Positions 1-8,416 of a stretch of 64,000 nucleotides of DNA are shown here, in pieces. This DNA comes from Candidatus Gastranaerophilales bacterium. Its GTDB lineage: Bacteria > Cyanobacteriota > Vampirovibrionia > Gastranaerophilales > Gastranaerophilaceae. Positions within the stretch are counted from its first letter, which is position 1; each line of letters begins with the position of its first letter. The position numbers were made by a program, and so were the translations under genes. The DNA lies in NCBI GenBank assembly GCA_944323995.1, contig CALUUN010000001.1, positions 146,230-210,229 on the forward strand. The letters run 5' to 3'. The notes beneath the pieces were generated by a model. That model worked only from the letters and a program-made list of their open reading frames with translations. It was not told the DNA's origin and did not search any database.

Positions 1-921
1 TTTTTAAAAATACCTTCGACACTTATTTTAAAAACCCTCGTCTATATAGTTGACAAAAAACCTGTTCTTGCGCTCATACGCGGCGACAGAACGGTTGAAG
101 AAACAAAATTACTGAATGCCGCAGGCGGAATAGAAATAAGAATTGCATCGGGTGCGGAAATAGAAGAATTAATGCAAAATAACGGCTTCAGCGCAGTTCC
201 GGGATTTATCGGGCCTAAGGGGCTTAAAAACATTCCGGTGATAATTGATGAAACCGTACGCGGCATGAAAAATTTCGTTGTCGGAATAAATCAAACCGAC
301 AAACACATGGTTGGCGCAAATCTTGATGATCTCGGACTTAACGAATTAAATTACCGTGACATAAGACTTGTGGAAGCAGGAGACATCTGCCCCGAATGCG
401 GCAGACCGCTTTTTGTAACAAAAGGAATAGAAGTCGGAAATATTTTCAAACTCGGAACAAAATATTCAAAACCGATGAACGCGGTATTTACCGACGAAAA
501 CGGGCAGACACACCCTTACATAATGGGCTGCTACGGGATAGGAATTTCAAGAACGGCTGCTGCTGCTGTTGAAGCGCACTATGATGAGCACGGCATAAAA
601 TGGCCGCTTGCCATTGCGCCTTATCATGTTATCGTAATTCCGGTCAGCACAAACGACGAACTGCAAATGTCAACGGCGCAAAAAATCTATGAAGATTTGC
701 AAAAAGCCGGTGTTGAAGTTGTTCTTGATGACCGTGACGAAAGAGCCGGCGTCAAATTCAAAGACGCTGATTTAATCGGATTTCCTTACAGAATTACGGT
801 CGGCAGAACAATAACCGACGGACTTGTTGAATATAAAGTCAGAGAAACCGGCGAGCTTACCACGGTTACTCCGGAAAAAGCCGTAAATGACATTATTGAA
901 ATCGTAAAAACCATAAAATAA
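1..921 (+). CDS. proS: Prolyl-tRNA synthetase, C-terminal part (cut by window edge)
   Basis: The frame is open from the first base, so this is the 3' part of a longer gene; the first ATG at 172 is internal. The visible protein covers the end of the INS-type editing domain (about residues 15-120, with ALIRGDRTVEETKL and GFIGPKGL), the rest of the class II catalytic core (motif 3-like GCYGIGISRTAAAAVE) and the anticodon-binding domain (about residues 205-300, VVLDDRDERAGVKFKDADLIG). It charges tRNA-Pro in the cytoplasm. It ends one base before the convergent gtrA stop. The bacterial-type ProS with editing domain is well recognised; only the missing 5' end limits the call. Confidence 0.96.
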   Translation, partial: FLKIPSTLILKTLVYIVDKKPVLALIRGDRTVEETKLLNAAGGIEIRIASGAEIEELMQNNGFSAVPGFIGPKGLKNIPVIIDETVRGMKNFVVGINQTDKHMVGANLDDLGLNELNYRDIRLVEAGDICPECGRPLFVTKGIEVGNIFKLGTKYSKPMNAVFTDENGQTHPYIMGCYGIGISRTAAAAVEAHYDEHGIKWPLAIAPYHVIVIPVSTNDELQMSTAQKIYEDLQKAGVEVVLDDRDERAGVKFKDADLIGFPYRITVGRTITDGLVEYKVRETGELTTVTPEKAVNDIIEIVKTIK

Positions 922-1329
922 TTATTTGTGCGGTTTAAACGCAAAATACTTAAACAAAATGTATGTAATCACGGACACAAGTCCGATTGCAATAAATTGT
1001 GCCGCATATGTATTCATAAATTTTACCAGAACTTCAATAATAAGCACATTCAGCAAATATCCGACAAACCAGCTTGAACAGCACTTTATATATTCTTTAA
1101 AGTAATTACCTTTTGTGCGGAAAACAAAAATTTTCTGGTTAAAATAAGAAAATACCGACGAAATTGCCCACTGCAAAGCAACGCAAATTTGATAATATTC
1201 TTCGCCTATAATAAACAATGCAAGGGCAAAGATAATATACGAAATTGCTGCATTACAGCTGCCGATAATCAAATATCTTATCTTGTCGTCAATTTTAAAC
1301 CAGAAATCGTATAAGTCCCTGAATTTCAT
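922..1329 (-). CDS. GtrA-family membrane protein
   Basis: A 135-residue protein with four predicted membrane segments (for example IIGSCNAAISYIIFALALFI near the start and the C-terminal LVSVITYILFKYFAF). This is the size and layout of the GtrA family, thought to move polyprenyl-linked sugars or otherwise help cell-surface glycosylation. The ATG at 1329 overlaps the gatD stop (TGATG), so the two are translationally coupled; a TTG three bases upstream is the alternative start. No glycosyltransferase is adjacent, so the substrate cannot be guessed. Confidence 0.85.
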   Translation of the reverse strand: MKFRDLYDFWFKIDDKIRYLIIGSCNAAISYIIFALALFIIGEEYYQICVALQWAISSVFSYFNQKIFVFRTKGNYFKEYIKCCSSWFVGYLLNVLIIEVLVKFMNTYAAQFIAIGLVSVITYILFKYFAFKPHK

Positions 1330-2063
1330 CAATAAGCCTTGCCTACGAGTAAGTTGTGCGCATTTAATTCAATTGTATCATCAAGTTTTGACAATTTAAT
1401 TTTTTCACCGTAGCGTTTTTCAAGCGCAAGTTCAAGCAGATAATCCGCAAAATGCGGATTTTTCGGAAGAAAAGAGCCGTGCAGATAAGTACCGAAAACG
1501 TTCTTAAAATGCGCGCCTTCGGTTTTATCTTTGCCGTTGTTGCCGTTTCCTGTTGAAACGACGGCAAGCGGCTTTGTATCACCTTGCAAGAATGTAAGAC
1601 CGCTGTGGTTTTCAAACCCGACAAGCGTAGAAGGTTTTACAAGTTCAGTTTCTGCTGTAACGTTACCGATAAATCTTTTTTTGCCGGCAACGGTATAAGC
1701 ATCAAGCAATGAAACCCCGTTCAATCTTTCTTTGTCGTGCGGTTGATAATAATGTCCGAAAAGCTGATAGCCGCCGCAAATTCCAAGAAAAACAGCACCT
1801 TTATCGCGCAAATCGTGCAAATATTCTTTGTTTTTAAAAAGTTCTGCCGCAACTTCCGCCTGCTGCTTGTCCTGACCGCCGCCGATAAAATACAAATCAC
1901 AGTCCTGAATTTTATCGCCTGAATTAATCTCGCAAAATTCGACCTGAATTCCGCGCCATTCACAACGTCGGACAAGAGTAATCACATTGCCGATATCACC
2001 GTAAAGATTCAGCAATTTAGGATAAAAATGCGCTATGGAAATTTTTAAATTCTTCTCTTCCAT
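1329..2063 (-). CDS. gatD: Lipid II isoglutaminyl synthase, glutaminase subunit GatD
   Basis: A 244-residue class I glutamine amidotransferase of the CobB/CobQ type. The nucleophile region VFLGICGGYQLFGHYY carries the active cysteine, and GTYLHGSFLPKNP near residue 200 carries the catalytic histidine. GatD supplies ammonia to MurT, which amidates the D-Glu of the peptidoglycan stem peptide. The usual partner murT, normally just upstream, is not present here, so it must be elsewhere in the genome. A TATAAT box (2070-2075) ends 6 nt before the ATG, predicting a leaderless gatD-gtrA transcript. Confidence 0.88.
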   Translation of the reverse strand: MEEKNLKISIAHFYPKLLNLYGDIGNVITLVRRCEWRGIQVEFCEINSGDKIQDCDLYFIGGGQDKQQAEVAAELFKNKEYLHDLRDKGAVFLGICGGYQLFGHYYQPHDKERLNGVSLLDAYTVAGKKRFIGNVTAETELVKPSTLVGFENHSGLTFLQGDTKPLAVVSTGNGNNGKDKTEGAHFKNVFGTYLHGSFLPKNPHFADYLLELALEKRYGEKIKLSKLDDTIELNAHNLLVGKAY

Positions 2064-2127
2064 AGCTTAATTATATAACAAAAAAAGCAGTTAAATTCTT
2101 TCGCCTTAATCAAAATTTCAGTGTTTT

Positions 2128-2147
2128 GTCGGATTAGTAAATTCGAC
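2128..2147. repeat. Short dispersed hairpin repeat
   Basis: A GTCGGATT/AGTA/AATTCGAC stem-loop. Nearly the same sequence occurs twice inside the 170-bp tandem repeats near 62.2 and 62.4 kb. It looks like one unit of a REP-like family in the gap between prepilin gene A and gatD. Confidence 0.6.
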
Positions 2148-2197
2148 AGGCAAGCGGCAGCTATGTTGCAACTACAAGCGCCGCGAATCGACTTAAA

Positions 2198-3508
2198 TCA
2201 GAATATTTTTATGGGTTCTTTTATTTTCATCCGACAGTCATTTACAACTTCTTTGCATATATCGTCCTGAACTGTTGTACCGCAGTATTTGACTGATTTT
2301 ATATAACCTGTTTTGCAGGCGGCTGTTTTGTAGCCGCTATCTGTCAAAAGAAGTTTTATCTCTCGTCTGCTGCCCGTGAACACATCATACATGACGTTTA
2401 CCTTTAACTGTTCACCCGATGGTGCGAAAGTTTCCGCCGGCAGTATTTTCCCTGATTTTAAAAGATAATAAGGAACCACATCATCATTCAGTTTTCCTTT
2501 GCCGGAATTTCCGTCGGTATCTATATAGATTAAAAAGCCCGAGCGGTCGTCTTCTTGTTCAGCATCCGATAATATCTCAATATCCTCATAATCTGAGCCG
2601 ATATATAATTTCAAGCCGTTTGCAAGTTCTATATGAGGCGTCAAATTCTTAAAATTACCGCCCGGTACTGCTGCTTGAACGGTTGCGACAGGCACACTGC
2701 AATCGCTTTTGTATTTATTAAAAGTCTGTTCCAATTTTTGGCAGAATAATGTCGTGTAATCTATTTCCTCAGGGGCGCCATCATCTATGCACACCGCCTG
2801 AGTGGTGGCGTAGACACGACCAAATTTGTACCAGACCGTGTAAGAGCCGCCGAATTCGCGGTGATATGCATCGTTCTTGTCGTATTCCATACTCGACCAC
2901 AGCCCAAACGCGGGACTGGGTGAGTTGATAAATCCCATCGATATTGCCATGTCGTTATCTCTTAGGCCATCAACTGATACTCCGTAGCTTGTACTTATGG
3001 TTGTGCCGGGGTACAAAACTCTTGCCAATTGGTCTAACTGTTGCTGACTAGGTAAAGTGCCCCCCATATCATGGCATGCTTTTACTGCACCTGCCCAGTA
3101 GTCACTACCGTAGTAACATTCACTTATTCCGAGTTCTCCTTTTTGTGCTTCACAATCAGATAAACTCATTGCTGTTGGATAAAACGGAGCAGTGAAACAT
3201 GTTCCGTCACTTAATTCAATTGCACAATCTGCCTCTTCATCTTCTTCTTCATCCTTAAAAAACCCCGGAATAACATTTGCGGAAATATTCCGCATAAATT
3301 CATACCCCATATATTGTGATGCATAATCGACTTTTTTAAATTTCTTTATTGTAACCGGCAAAGTCACAACCACGATAACCGCAATGATAACAAGGGCTGC
3401 GACCAGCTCAGCGACCGTAAACCCTTGCCTGGAGAGGGTTGTATAACGCCCCCCCCCGAGAAACCTGTAATACTCTCTATTCCAGCCATTCAGCCTCCTT
3501 CGTAACAT
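2198..3508 (-). CDS. Prepilin-like protein A with inserted lectin-like variable module
   Basis: The prepilin motif RQGFTVAELVAALVII follows a long leader and is followed by a hydrophobic helix and a short linker. Then comes a C-type-lectin-like cassette (from CAIELSDGTCFTAPFYPTA to GLWSS...AVCI), followed by about 195 further residues of a pilin-like C-terminus (FLIYIDTDGNSGKGKLNDD). Start is uncertain. The ATG at 3508 is in frame, giving a basic leader MLRRRLNGW, but sits only 4 nt after the -10 box. The ATG at 3489 has a near-perfect AAGGAGG but reads out of frame because of a 9-G tract (3449-3457). The product would be a pseudopilin or minor pilin processed by a prepilin peptidase and displayed on a pilus or type II-like machine. 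Confidence 0.75.
   Translation of the reverse strand: MLRRRLNGWNREYYRFLGGGRYTTLSRQGFTVAELVAALVIIAVIVVVTLPVTIKKFKKVDYASQYMGYEFMRNISANVIPGFFKDEEEDEEADCAIELSDGTCFTAPFYPTAMSLSDCEAQKGELGISECYYGSDYWAGAVKACHDMGGTLPSQQQLDQLARVLYPGTTISTSYGVSVDGLRDNDMAISMGFINSPSPAFGLWSSMEYDKNDAYHREFGGSYTVWYKFGRVYATTQAVCIDDGAPEEIDYTTLFCQKLEQTFNKYKSDCSVPVATVQAAVPGGNFKNLTPHIELANGLKLYIGSDYEDIEILSDAEQEDDRSGFLIYIDTDGNSGKGKLNDDVVPYYLLKSGKILPAETFAPSGEQLKVNVMYDVFTGSRREIKLLLTDSGYKTAACKTGYIKSVKYCGTTVQDDICKEVVNDCRMKIKEPIKIF
2789..2902 (-). other. DGR-like variable region of prepilin A
   Basis: A 114-nt stretch bounded by CTGTGGTCGAGT and GCGGTGTGC on the coding strand. It matches the prepilin B region (25907-26020) in length with no gaps and identical ends, while most codons between differ. 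About 20 of the 31 interior codons end in G or C, unusual for this AT-rich genome. The framework W-S-S, A-Y, R, F-G, R and A-V-C fits the ligand-binding end of C-type-lectin-fold DGR targets. No reverse transcriptase is visible, so the origin is inferred. Confidence 0.6.
3449..3457 (-). repeat. G9 tract in the leader of prepilin A
   Basis: Nine consecutive G on the coding strand, between the ATG with the best ribosome binding site (3489) and the prepilin motif. With 9 G that start gives a 41-codon dead-end peptide ending in TGA. With 10 or 7 G it reads into the prepilin frame. Candidate slipped-strand switch. Confidence 0.7.
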
Positions 3509-3512
3509 GTTT

Positions 3513-3541
3513 ATTATATCAAATTTTGCAAAGTTATGCAA
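3513..3541 (-). promoter_or_regulatory. Promoter of prepilin A
   Basis: TTGCAT (3536-3541), 17 nt, TATAAT (3513-3518) on the minus strand. The predicted transcription start is near 3506, upstream of the AAGGAGG (3494-3500) that serves the ATG at 3489. It overlaps the divergent tatD promoter. Confidence 0.65.
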
Positions 3542-3553
3542 CCGTGTTATAAT
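3526..3553 (+). promoter_or_regulatory. Promoter of tatD-tlyA
   Basis: TTGCAA (3526-3531), 16 nt, TATAAT (3548-3553). The box ends 7 nt before the tatD ATG, which predicts a leaderless mRNA. It overlaps the divergent prepilin A promoter, so the two may compete for polymerase. Confidence 0.65.
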
Positions 3554-3560
3554 TTTTTGT

Positions 3561-4322
3561 ATGAAAAATTACCTGATTGATACACATGCCCACATAGATA
3601 TGCTCGAAAATACGGAAAATGCAGTGCAAGAAGCCTATGATAACGGCGTAAAAAAAATAATTCTGCCCTGTGCATACCCCAAAGACATTAAAAAAATTTA
3701 CGATATTGCCTTAACATACGGTAATGTTTACGCTCTTTTAGGTGTTCACCCCTCGGAAGCAAAAGACTGGAGCGACGATTTAGCCTGCGAAATAAAAGAA
3801 CTTGCAAAACACCCGAAAATTAAAGGAATTGGCGAAATCGGACTAGATTATTACTGGGACAAGAGTTTCAACGATATTCAAAAAGAGGTCTTTATAAAAC
3901 AAATAAAACTTGCGAACGAGCTTAACCTCCCGATATGTGTTCATGACAGAGAAGCACACAAAGATACTTTTGATATATTATCAGAATTCAATCAAGGTTC
4001 AACCGTTGTAATGCACTGTTTCTCAGGCAGCGCAGAATTTGCAAAAGAATGCGTTAAAAAAGGCTGGTACCTTGCTCTCGGAGGTGTTGTAACATTTAAA
4101 AACGCCGTAAAAATGAAAGAAGTTGCCGCGGAAATACCGCTTGAAAACCTTTTGCTTGAAACCGACAGCCCGTATCTCACACCTGTTCCGTTCAGAGGAA
4201 AAGAAAACCGGCCGGCTTACGTGAAATATGTTGCCGAAGAAATCGCAAAAATCAGAAATCTGGATATTGAATTTATAGCTCAAATAACCGCACAAAACGC
4301 AGAAAAGGTGTTTAATATATGA
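3561..4322 (+). CDS. tatD: TatD-family metal-dependent DNase
   Basis: A 253-residue TIM-barrel hydrolase. The metal-binding DTHAHIDM is at the N-terminus, GEIGLDYYWD near residue 95, CVHDREAH near 130, MHCFSG near 155 and LLLETDSPYLTP near 200, the standard TatD signatures. It is a probable 3'-5' exonuclease or D-aminoacyl-tRNA deacylase-like enzyme. The ATG at 3561 is chosen because it is where the TatD family begins and where a -10 box ends 7 nt upstream; the in-frame ATG at 3507 lies upstream of the promoter. Its stop overlaps the tlyA start (ATGA). Confidence 0.93.
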   Translation: MKNYLIDTHAHIDMLENTENAVQEAYDNGVKKIILPCAYPKDIKKIYDIALTYGNVYALLGVHPSEAKDWSDDLACEIKELAKHPKIKGIGEIGLDYYWDKSFNDIQKEVFIKQIKLANELNLPICVHDREAHKDTFDILSEFNQGSTVVMHCFSGSAEFAKECVKKGWYLALGGVVTFKNAVKMKEVAAEIPLENLLLETDSPYLTPVPFRGKENRPAYVKYVAEEIAKIRNLDIEFIAQITAQNAEKVFNI

Positions 4323-5128
4323 AAAAAGAACGGCTTGACAAATACCTGACAGATCTTGGATATTTTGAGACAAAAAGCAAAGCCTCGGCAGCAATTATTG
4401 CGGGACATGTCAAAATTAACGACGAATACATTACAAAAGCCGGCTTCCAAATCAATCCTGACAAAGAATACCAAATAGAAGTAAAATCAATGCCGTACGT
4501 TTCCCGCGGCGGCTTCAAACTCCAAAAAGCACTTGACACATTTGATGTAAATGTAAAAGAGCGCGTATGCTTTGATGCCGGCGCCTCGACAGGCGGATTT
4601 ACAGATTGCCTCTTGCAGCACGGGGCAAAATTCGTTTACGCAGTTGATGTCGGTTACGGCCAGCTTGACTGGAAAGTCCGCTCGGACAATCGCGTTAAAA
4701 CAATTGAGAGAACTAATCTGAAAAATTGCGATTTTAAAGATATTTATGACGAAAAAGATGAAATAGCTGACCTGCTGGTAAGTGATTTGTCATTTATTTC
4801 GCTGACAAGAGTGCTTGAAAATCTGAAAAAACTGCTTAATCCGGAGTTTCACGAAATGATATGTCTTATAAAACCGCAGTTTGAAGCCGGCAAAGACAAA
4901 GTCGAAAAAGGCGGAGTTGTAAAAGACAAATCAACACACCAATCAGTCATAGAAAATGTAATCAATTGTGCGCTTGAGCTGGGATATGCAATAAAGGGTT
5001 TAACCTATTCCTCAATAAAAGGTCCCTCGGGAAATATTGAATACCTTGTATGGCTTTCGACCGAAAACACAAGCCAACCTTATGACATAACCCAAACAGT
5101 AAATCAGGCGTTTGAAAAACTAAATTAA
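4319..5128 (+). CDS. tlyA: TlyA-family rRNA 2'-O-methyltransferase
   Basis: A 269-residue protein. An S4 RNA-binding domain (RLDKYLTDLGYFETKSKA, residues 4-60) is followed by an FtsJ/RrmJ-type methyltransferase with the SAM loop CFDAGASTGGFTDCLL near residue 85 and SDLSFISL near 157. TlyA methylates 16S and 23S rRNA at cytidine 2'-O; family members are often mislabelled haemolysin. It is translationally coupled to tatD by an ATGA overlap and ends two bases from the convergent gene at 5130. Confidence 0.92.
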   Translation: MKKERLDKYLTDLGYFETKSKASAAIIAGHVKINDEYITKAGFQINPDKEYQIEVKSMPYVSRGGFKLQKALDTFDVNVKERVCFDAGASTGGFTDCLLQHGAKFVYAVDVGYGQLDWKVRSDNRVKTIERTNLKNCDFKDIYDEKDEIADLLVSDLSFISLTRVLENLKKLLNPEFHEMICLIKPQFEAGKDKVEKGGVVKDKSTHQSVIENVINCALELGYAIKGLTYSSIKGPSGNIEYLVWLSTENTSQPYDITQTVNQAFEKLN

Positions 5129-5129
5129 A

Positions 5130-5546
5130 CTACTTCACCGGAAGAACAACAGGTTTTACGCTGCCGTTAAGCTCAATATATTTAAAAAGATTCAAAACTA
5201 TCCCCGGCTGGAAATAATAAACATTGTTGGCCGGAGTTACTCTCAGCAAAGAATTTTTTGAATCAAGTTTAACAACAGATGCCAAAAATTCTTTGTTTAC
5301 CGCATTAAACAAAATATATCCGGTTTTGGATTGAATTTCGTCTATTTGAAATCGGTTTGCATTAATACCGGCAATCGTTAAGTAAAAAAGATTTTCCGCA
5401 TCTATATTAAATATTTTGGTACACTGTTCAAACGGAACATTCTGGACGGTAACAAGAGTGCTTAAATTAACCGGTTCGCAATTAACCCTGCAAACAGTAA
5501 ATATAAAACATGCTGAAACTAATAAAACTCTTATAATTCTTGCCAT
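5130..5546 (-). CDS. Small secreted protein, unknown function
   Basis: 138 residues. A signal peptide (MARIIRVLLVSACFIFTVCR, with a cysteine near the end of the hydrophobic run) is followed by an about 115-residue soluble domain that is not recognised. It overlaps the 3' end of polA by 16 nt and is therefore the last gene of the tig-clpP-clpX-polA run. The cysteine could mark a lipoprotein, but the lipobox is not convincing. Confidence 0.7.
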   Translation of the reverse strand: MARIIRVLLVSACFIFTVCRVNCEPVNLSTLVTVQNVPFEQCTKIFNIDAENLFYLTIAGINANRFQIDEIQSKTGYILFNAVNKEFLASVVKLDSKNSLLRVTPANNVYYFQPGIVLNLFKYIELNGSVKPVVLPVK

Positions 5547-8398
5547 GTAGCACCTACGTTAATATCTACCACAAGCGGAACAGCAAGCGGCTGACCGAGT
5601 TCCATAGCCTCTGTCACAACCTCTTTCAACAAAGGCACCTCAGATTTTAAGGCTTCCAAAACAAGTTCATCATGCACCTGCATAATCAATTTTGACTGCA
5701 GATTGCTGCTTTTTAATTTTTTATCCAGATCAACCATCGCAAGTTTTATTAAATCAGCAGCCGCACCCTGCATCGGATGATTTATTGCAGCACGTTTGCC
5801 GAAATCCCGTACATTTGAATTGGAACTTGTTAAGGCTGCACCAAGATAACGTTTTCTTCCGAATATTGTTTCAACATACCCTCTTTCTTCGGCAAGGTTG
5901 ACCATATTTTGCATATATTCCTTGACTTTTGGATAAGTTGCAAAATATCTGTCTATAAAGTTTTCTGCCTCGTCAAACGAAATATTGAGCGCTTTGGCAA
6001 GCCCGTATTTACTTTGGCCGTAAACAATACCGAAATTTACCGCTTTTGCTTTATAACGCATTTTTCTGGTAACCTCCGACAAAGGCACATCAAAAACTTT
6101 TGAGGCGGTAATTGTATGGATATCAACACCTGACTTGAAGGCTTCAATCAAGTTTTCATCACCTGATACGTGCGCCAGAAGCCTCAATTCAATCTGTGAA
6201 TAATCCGCCGAGAAAATAACCGATGTTGACCTGTTTGCCGGCACAAACGCTTTTCTTATTTTGTTGCCTTCATCAGTTCTTACCGGAATATTCTGCAAAT
6301 TGGGATTTGAAGATGACAAACGGCCCGTAGCTGTAGTTGTCTGATTATATGTTGTATGAATACGGCCGTCTATTGAATCAATCAATTTCGGCAAAGCATC
6401 AGTGTATGTTGATTTCAGTTTTGAATATTTTCTGAACAACAAAATAAGCCTTGCAATTTCATGTTCGCCCGAAAGCTCTTCCAAAACTTCCGCATTTGTG
6501 GAATATCTGGTTTTCGGACGTTTTTTTAACGGCGGAATCTTTAGTTTATCAAAAAGAACATCCGCAACCTGTTTTGGCGAGGCAATATTGAATGCTTCAC
6601 CCGCAATTTTATAAACCTGAAATTCAATACTGCGTATCTCGTCGCCTATGGTTTTTGACAAGTTGCGTAAATATTTGACATCAACAGAAACACCCTCGTA
6701 CTCCATATTCGCAAGAATAATTGTCAAAGGCATTTCCATCTCATAAAGAATTTTAAGCTCTTTATCATCAAGTGTCTTAATCCAGAATTTTGTAAGTTCA
6801 AAAATTGTGGTCAAGATATCCGAAGTATACACCAGCGCATTTTCAACAGAAACATTGATTATAGAAACATTAGTTTTTGAAGCTCTTGAATACGGAACAA
6901 TTTCATTCATTATATGATCAACATTTTCAATTGCCTGTACCTCAATGCTGTGCGTACGGCTCGGATCTTTTACGTAACTTGCAAGCAGAGTGTCAAAAAC
7001 AATTCCCTGCAAATCAACGCCGAGAGAACGCAAAAAATTGTGTTCGGTCTTTGCTTCATGAGTAATTTTTTTAATATCCGGATTCTCAAAAACAGGCTTC
7101 AATGCATTTATAACAACATCCTGCGGAAGCTGATTCTCTATAAAATGCCCTACCGGAATATAAAACGTTTTTGTCACTGAACCGCCCGATTCTTTAAAAT
7201 GCACCTTATCATCAGCCGAAAAATCATCGTTAAATCCTATTGCAAGTCCGTACAAAGTACCGCTTATCGCACTTGTGACGTCACATTCGCTGCGAAACGC
7301 AAAAAGAGTTTTTGTTTTTAAAACATCCGCAAGAGCCTCAAGGTCGGTTGAATCCGTAATGAGCTTTGCATCATATTTAAAATCGACTTTATTAATTTCA
7401 GCCCTCACTGCATCGGAAAATAATCCGAGCTGCTGCTGTCCCGCAAGCGGAATTGCCATATCCGGAACATTATTTTTTTCAGGTAAAATTTTACCGTCGT
7501 TCCTGAATGAAGCCATAATCACATCAATATTTTTCAAAAAACTGAAAAACTGAACCTCTTTCAAAAAAGCAGAAACTTTTGCCGGATCCGGCAAAGTAAG
7601 GTCTGCACCCGAAAAATCAAAATCTATGTTCACATCACGAATAATTGTTGCAAGTTTGTAACTCAATCTTGCAATATCCGCATCACGCTCCAGCGAGAGC
7701 CTTACACTTTTGTTATGCACGCTGTCGATATTATCAAGAACATTCTGCAAAGTGCCGAAACGCTCGAGTAATCTGACGGCAGTCTTGCACCCCACACCTT
7801 TTACACCCGGAATATTATCAGAAGAATCTCCGCACAAACCTTTATAATCTATTACCTGACCGGGATAAACACCCAATTTTTCGTGAACTTCATTCCAGCC
7901 GTATTCTTTTAATTCACCTTTTGAAGGAATAATAACCTTAACACACCCTTCTTTATCAACAAGCTGAAAAGAGTCCTGATCACCAGTTAATATCAAAACT
8001 TTATGCCCCATTTCACAGGCGCGTTTAGAAATTGTGCCGATAACATCGTCCGCCTCAAAACCGGCCTTTGTATAAATAGGAATGTTAAATGCATTCAATC
8101 CCTCAAAAATGAGCGACATTTGAGAGCGCAGACTGTCCGGCATATCATCACGGTTCGCTTTATATTCAGGATACATATCAACCCTGAAAGTTTTGCGGCT
8201 TACATCAAACGCAACACCGATAGCATCCGGATGAACTTTTTTATTTTTCAATAAATCAAAAAGTGCCTTAAAAAAACCGAAAACCGCCCAGGTCGGAGTT
8301 CCGGAAGATGTTTTCATATTTGTACGCTCAAGAGCATAGAACTGCCTGAATGCCAGAGCATGACCGTCAACAAGTAATAAAGTTTTTCCTTTTCCCAT
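5531..8398 (-). CDS. polA: DNA polymerase I
   Basis: 955 residues from the ATG at 8398; the ORF extends to 8410, but MGKGKTLLLVDGHALAFRQFYAL is the usual start. It has a 5'-3' exonuclease domain (residues 5-290), a middle exonuclease-fold domain and a polymerase domain. Motif A is SADYSQIELRLLAHVSGD, motif B is RYKAKAVNFGIVYGQ and motif C is MQVHDELVLE. In the middle domain the proofreading motif DTE reads RSE (FAFRSECD) and the later motifs are also changed, so 3'-5' editing is probably lost, as in Taq-type enzymes. It acts in Okazaki fragment processing and repair. Confidence 0.95.
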   Translation of the reverse strand: MGKGKTLLLVDGHALAFRQFYALERTNMKTSSGTPTWAVFGFFKALFDLLKNKKVHPDAIGVAFDVSRKTFRVDMYPEYKANRDDMPDSLRSQMSLIFEGLNAFNIPIYTKAGFEADDVIGTISKRACEMGHKVLILTGDQDSFQLVDKEGCVKVIIPSKGELKEYGWNEVHEKLGVYPGQVIDYKGLCGDSSDNIPGVKGVGCKTAVRLLERFGTLQNVLDNIDSVHNKSVRLSLERDADIARLSYKLATIIRDVNIDFDFSGADLTLPDPAKVSAFLKEVQFFSFLKNIDVIMASFRNDGKILPEKNNVPDMAIPLAGQQQLGLFSDAVRAEINKVDFKYDAKLITDSTDLEALADVLKTKTLFAFRSECDVTSAISGTLYGLAIGFNDDFSADDKVHFKESGGSVTKTFYIPVGHFIENQLPQDVVINALKPVFENPDIKKITHEAKTEHNFLRSLGVDLQGIVFDTLLASYVKDPSRTHSIEVQAIENVDHIMNEIVPYSRASKTNVSIINVSVENALVYTSDILTTIFELTKFWIKTLDDKELKILYEMEMPLTIILANMEYEGVSVDVKYLRNLSKTIGDEIRSIEFQVYKIAGEAFNIASPKQVADVLFDKLKIPPLKKRPKTRYSTNAEVLEELSGEHEIARLILLFRKYSKLKSTYTDALPKLIDSIDGRIHTTYNQTTTATGRLSSSNPNLQNIPVRTDEGNKIRKAFVPANRSTSVIFSADYSQIELRLLAHVSGDENLIEAFKSGVDIHTITASKVFDVPLSEVTRKMRYKAKAVNFGIVYGQSKYGLAKALNISFDEAENFIDRYFATYPKVKEYMQNMVNLAEERGYVETIFGRKRYLGAALTSSNSNVRDFGKRAAINHPMQGAAADLIKLAMVDLDKKLKSSNLQSKLIMQVHDELVLEALKSEVPLLKEVVTEAMELGQPLAVPLVVDINVGATWQEL

Positions 8399-8416
8399 AC
8401 ACAATCCCAAAAAACG

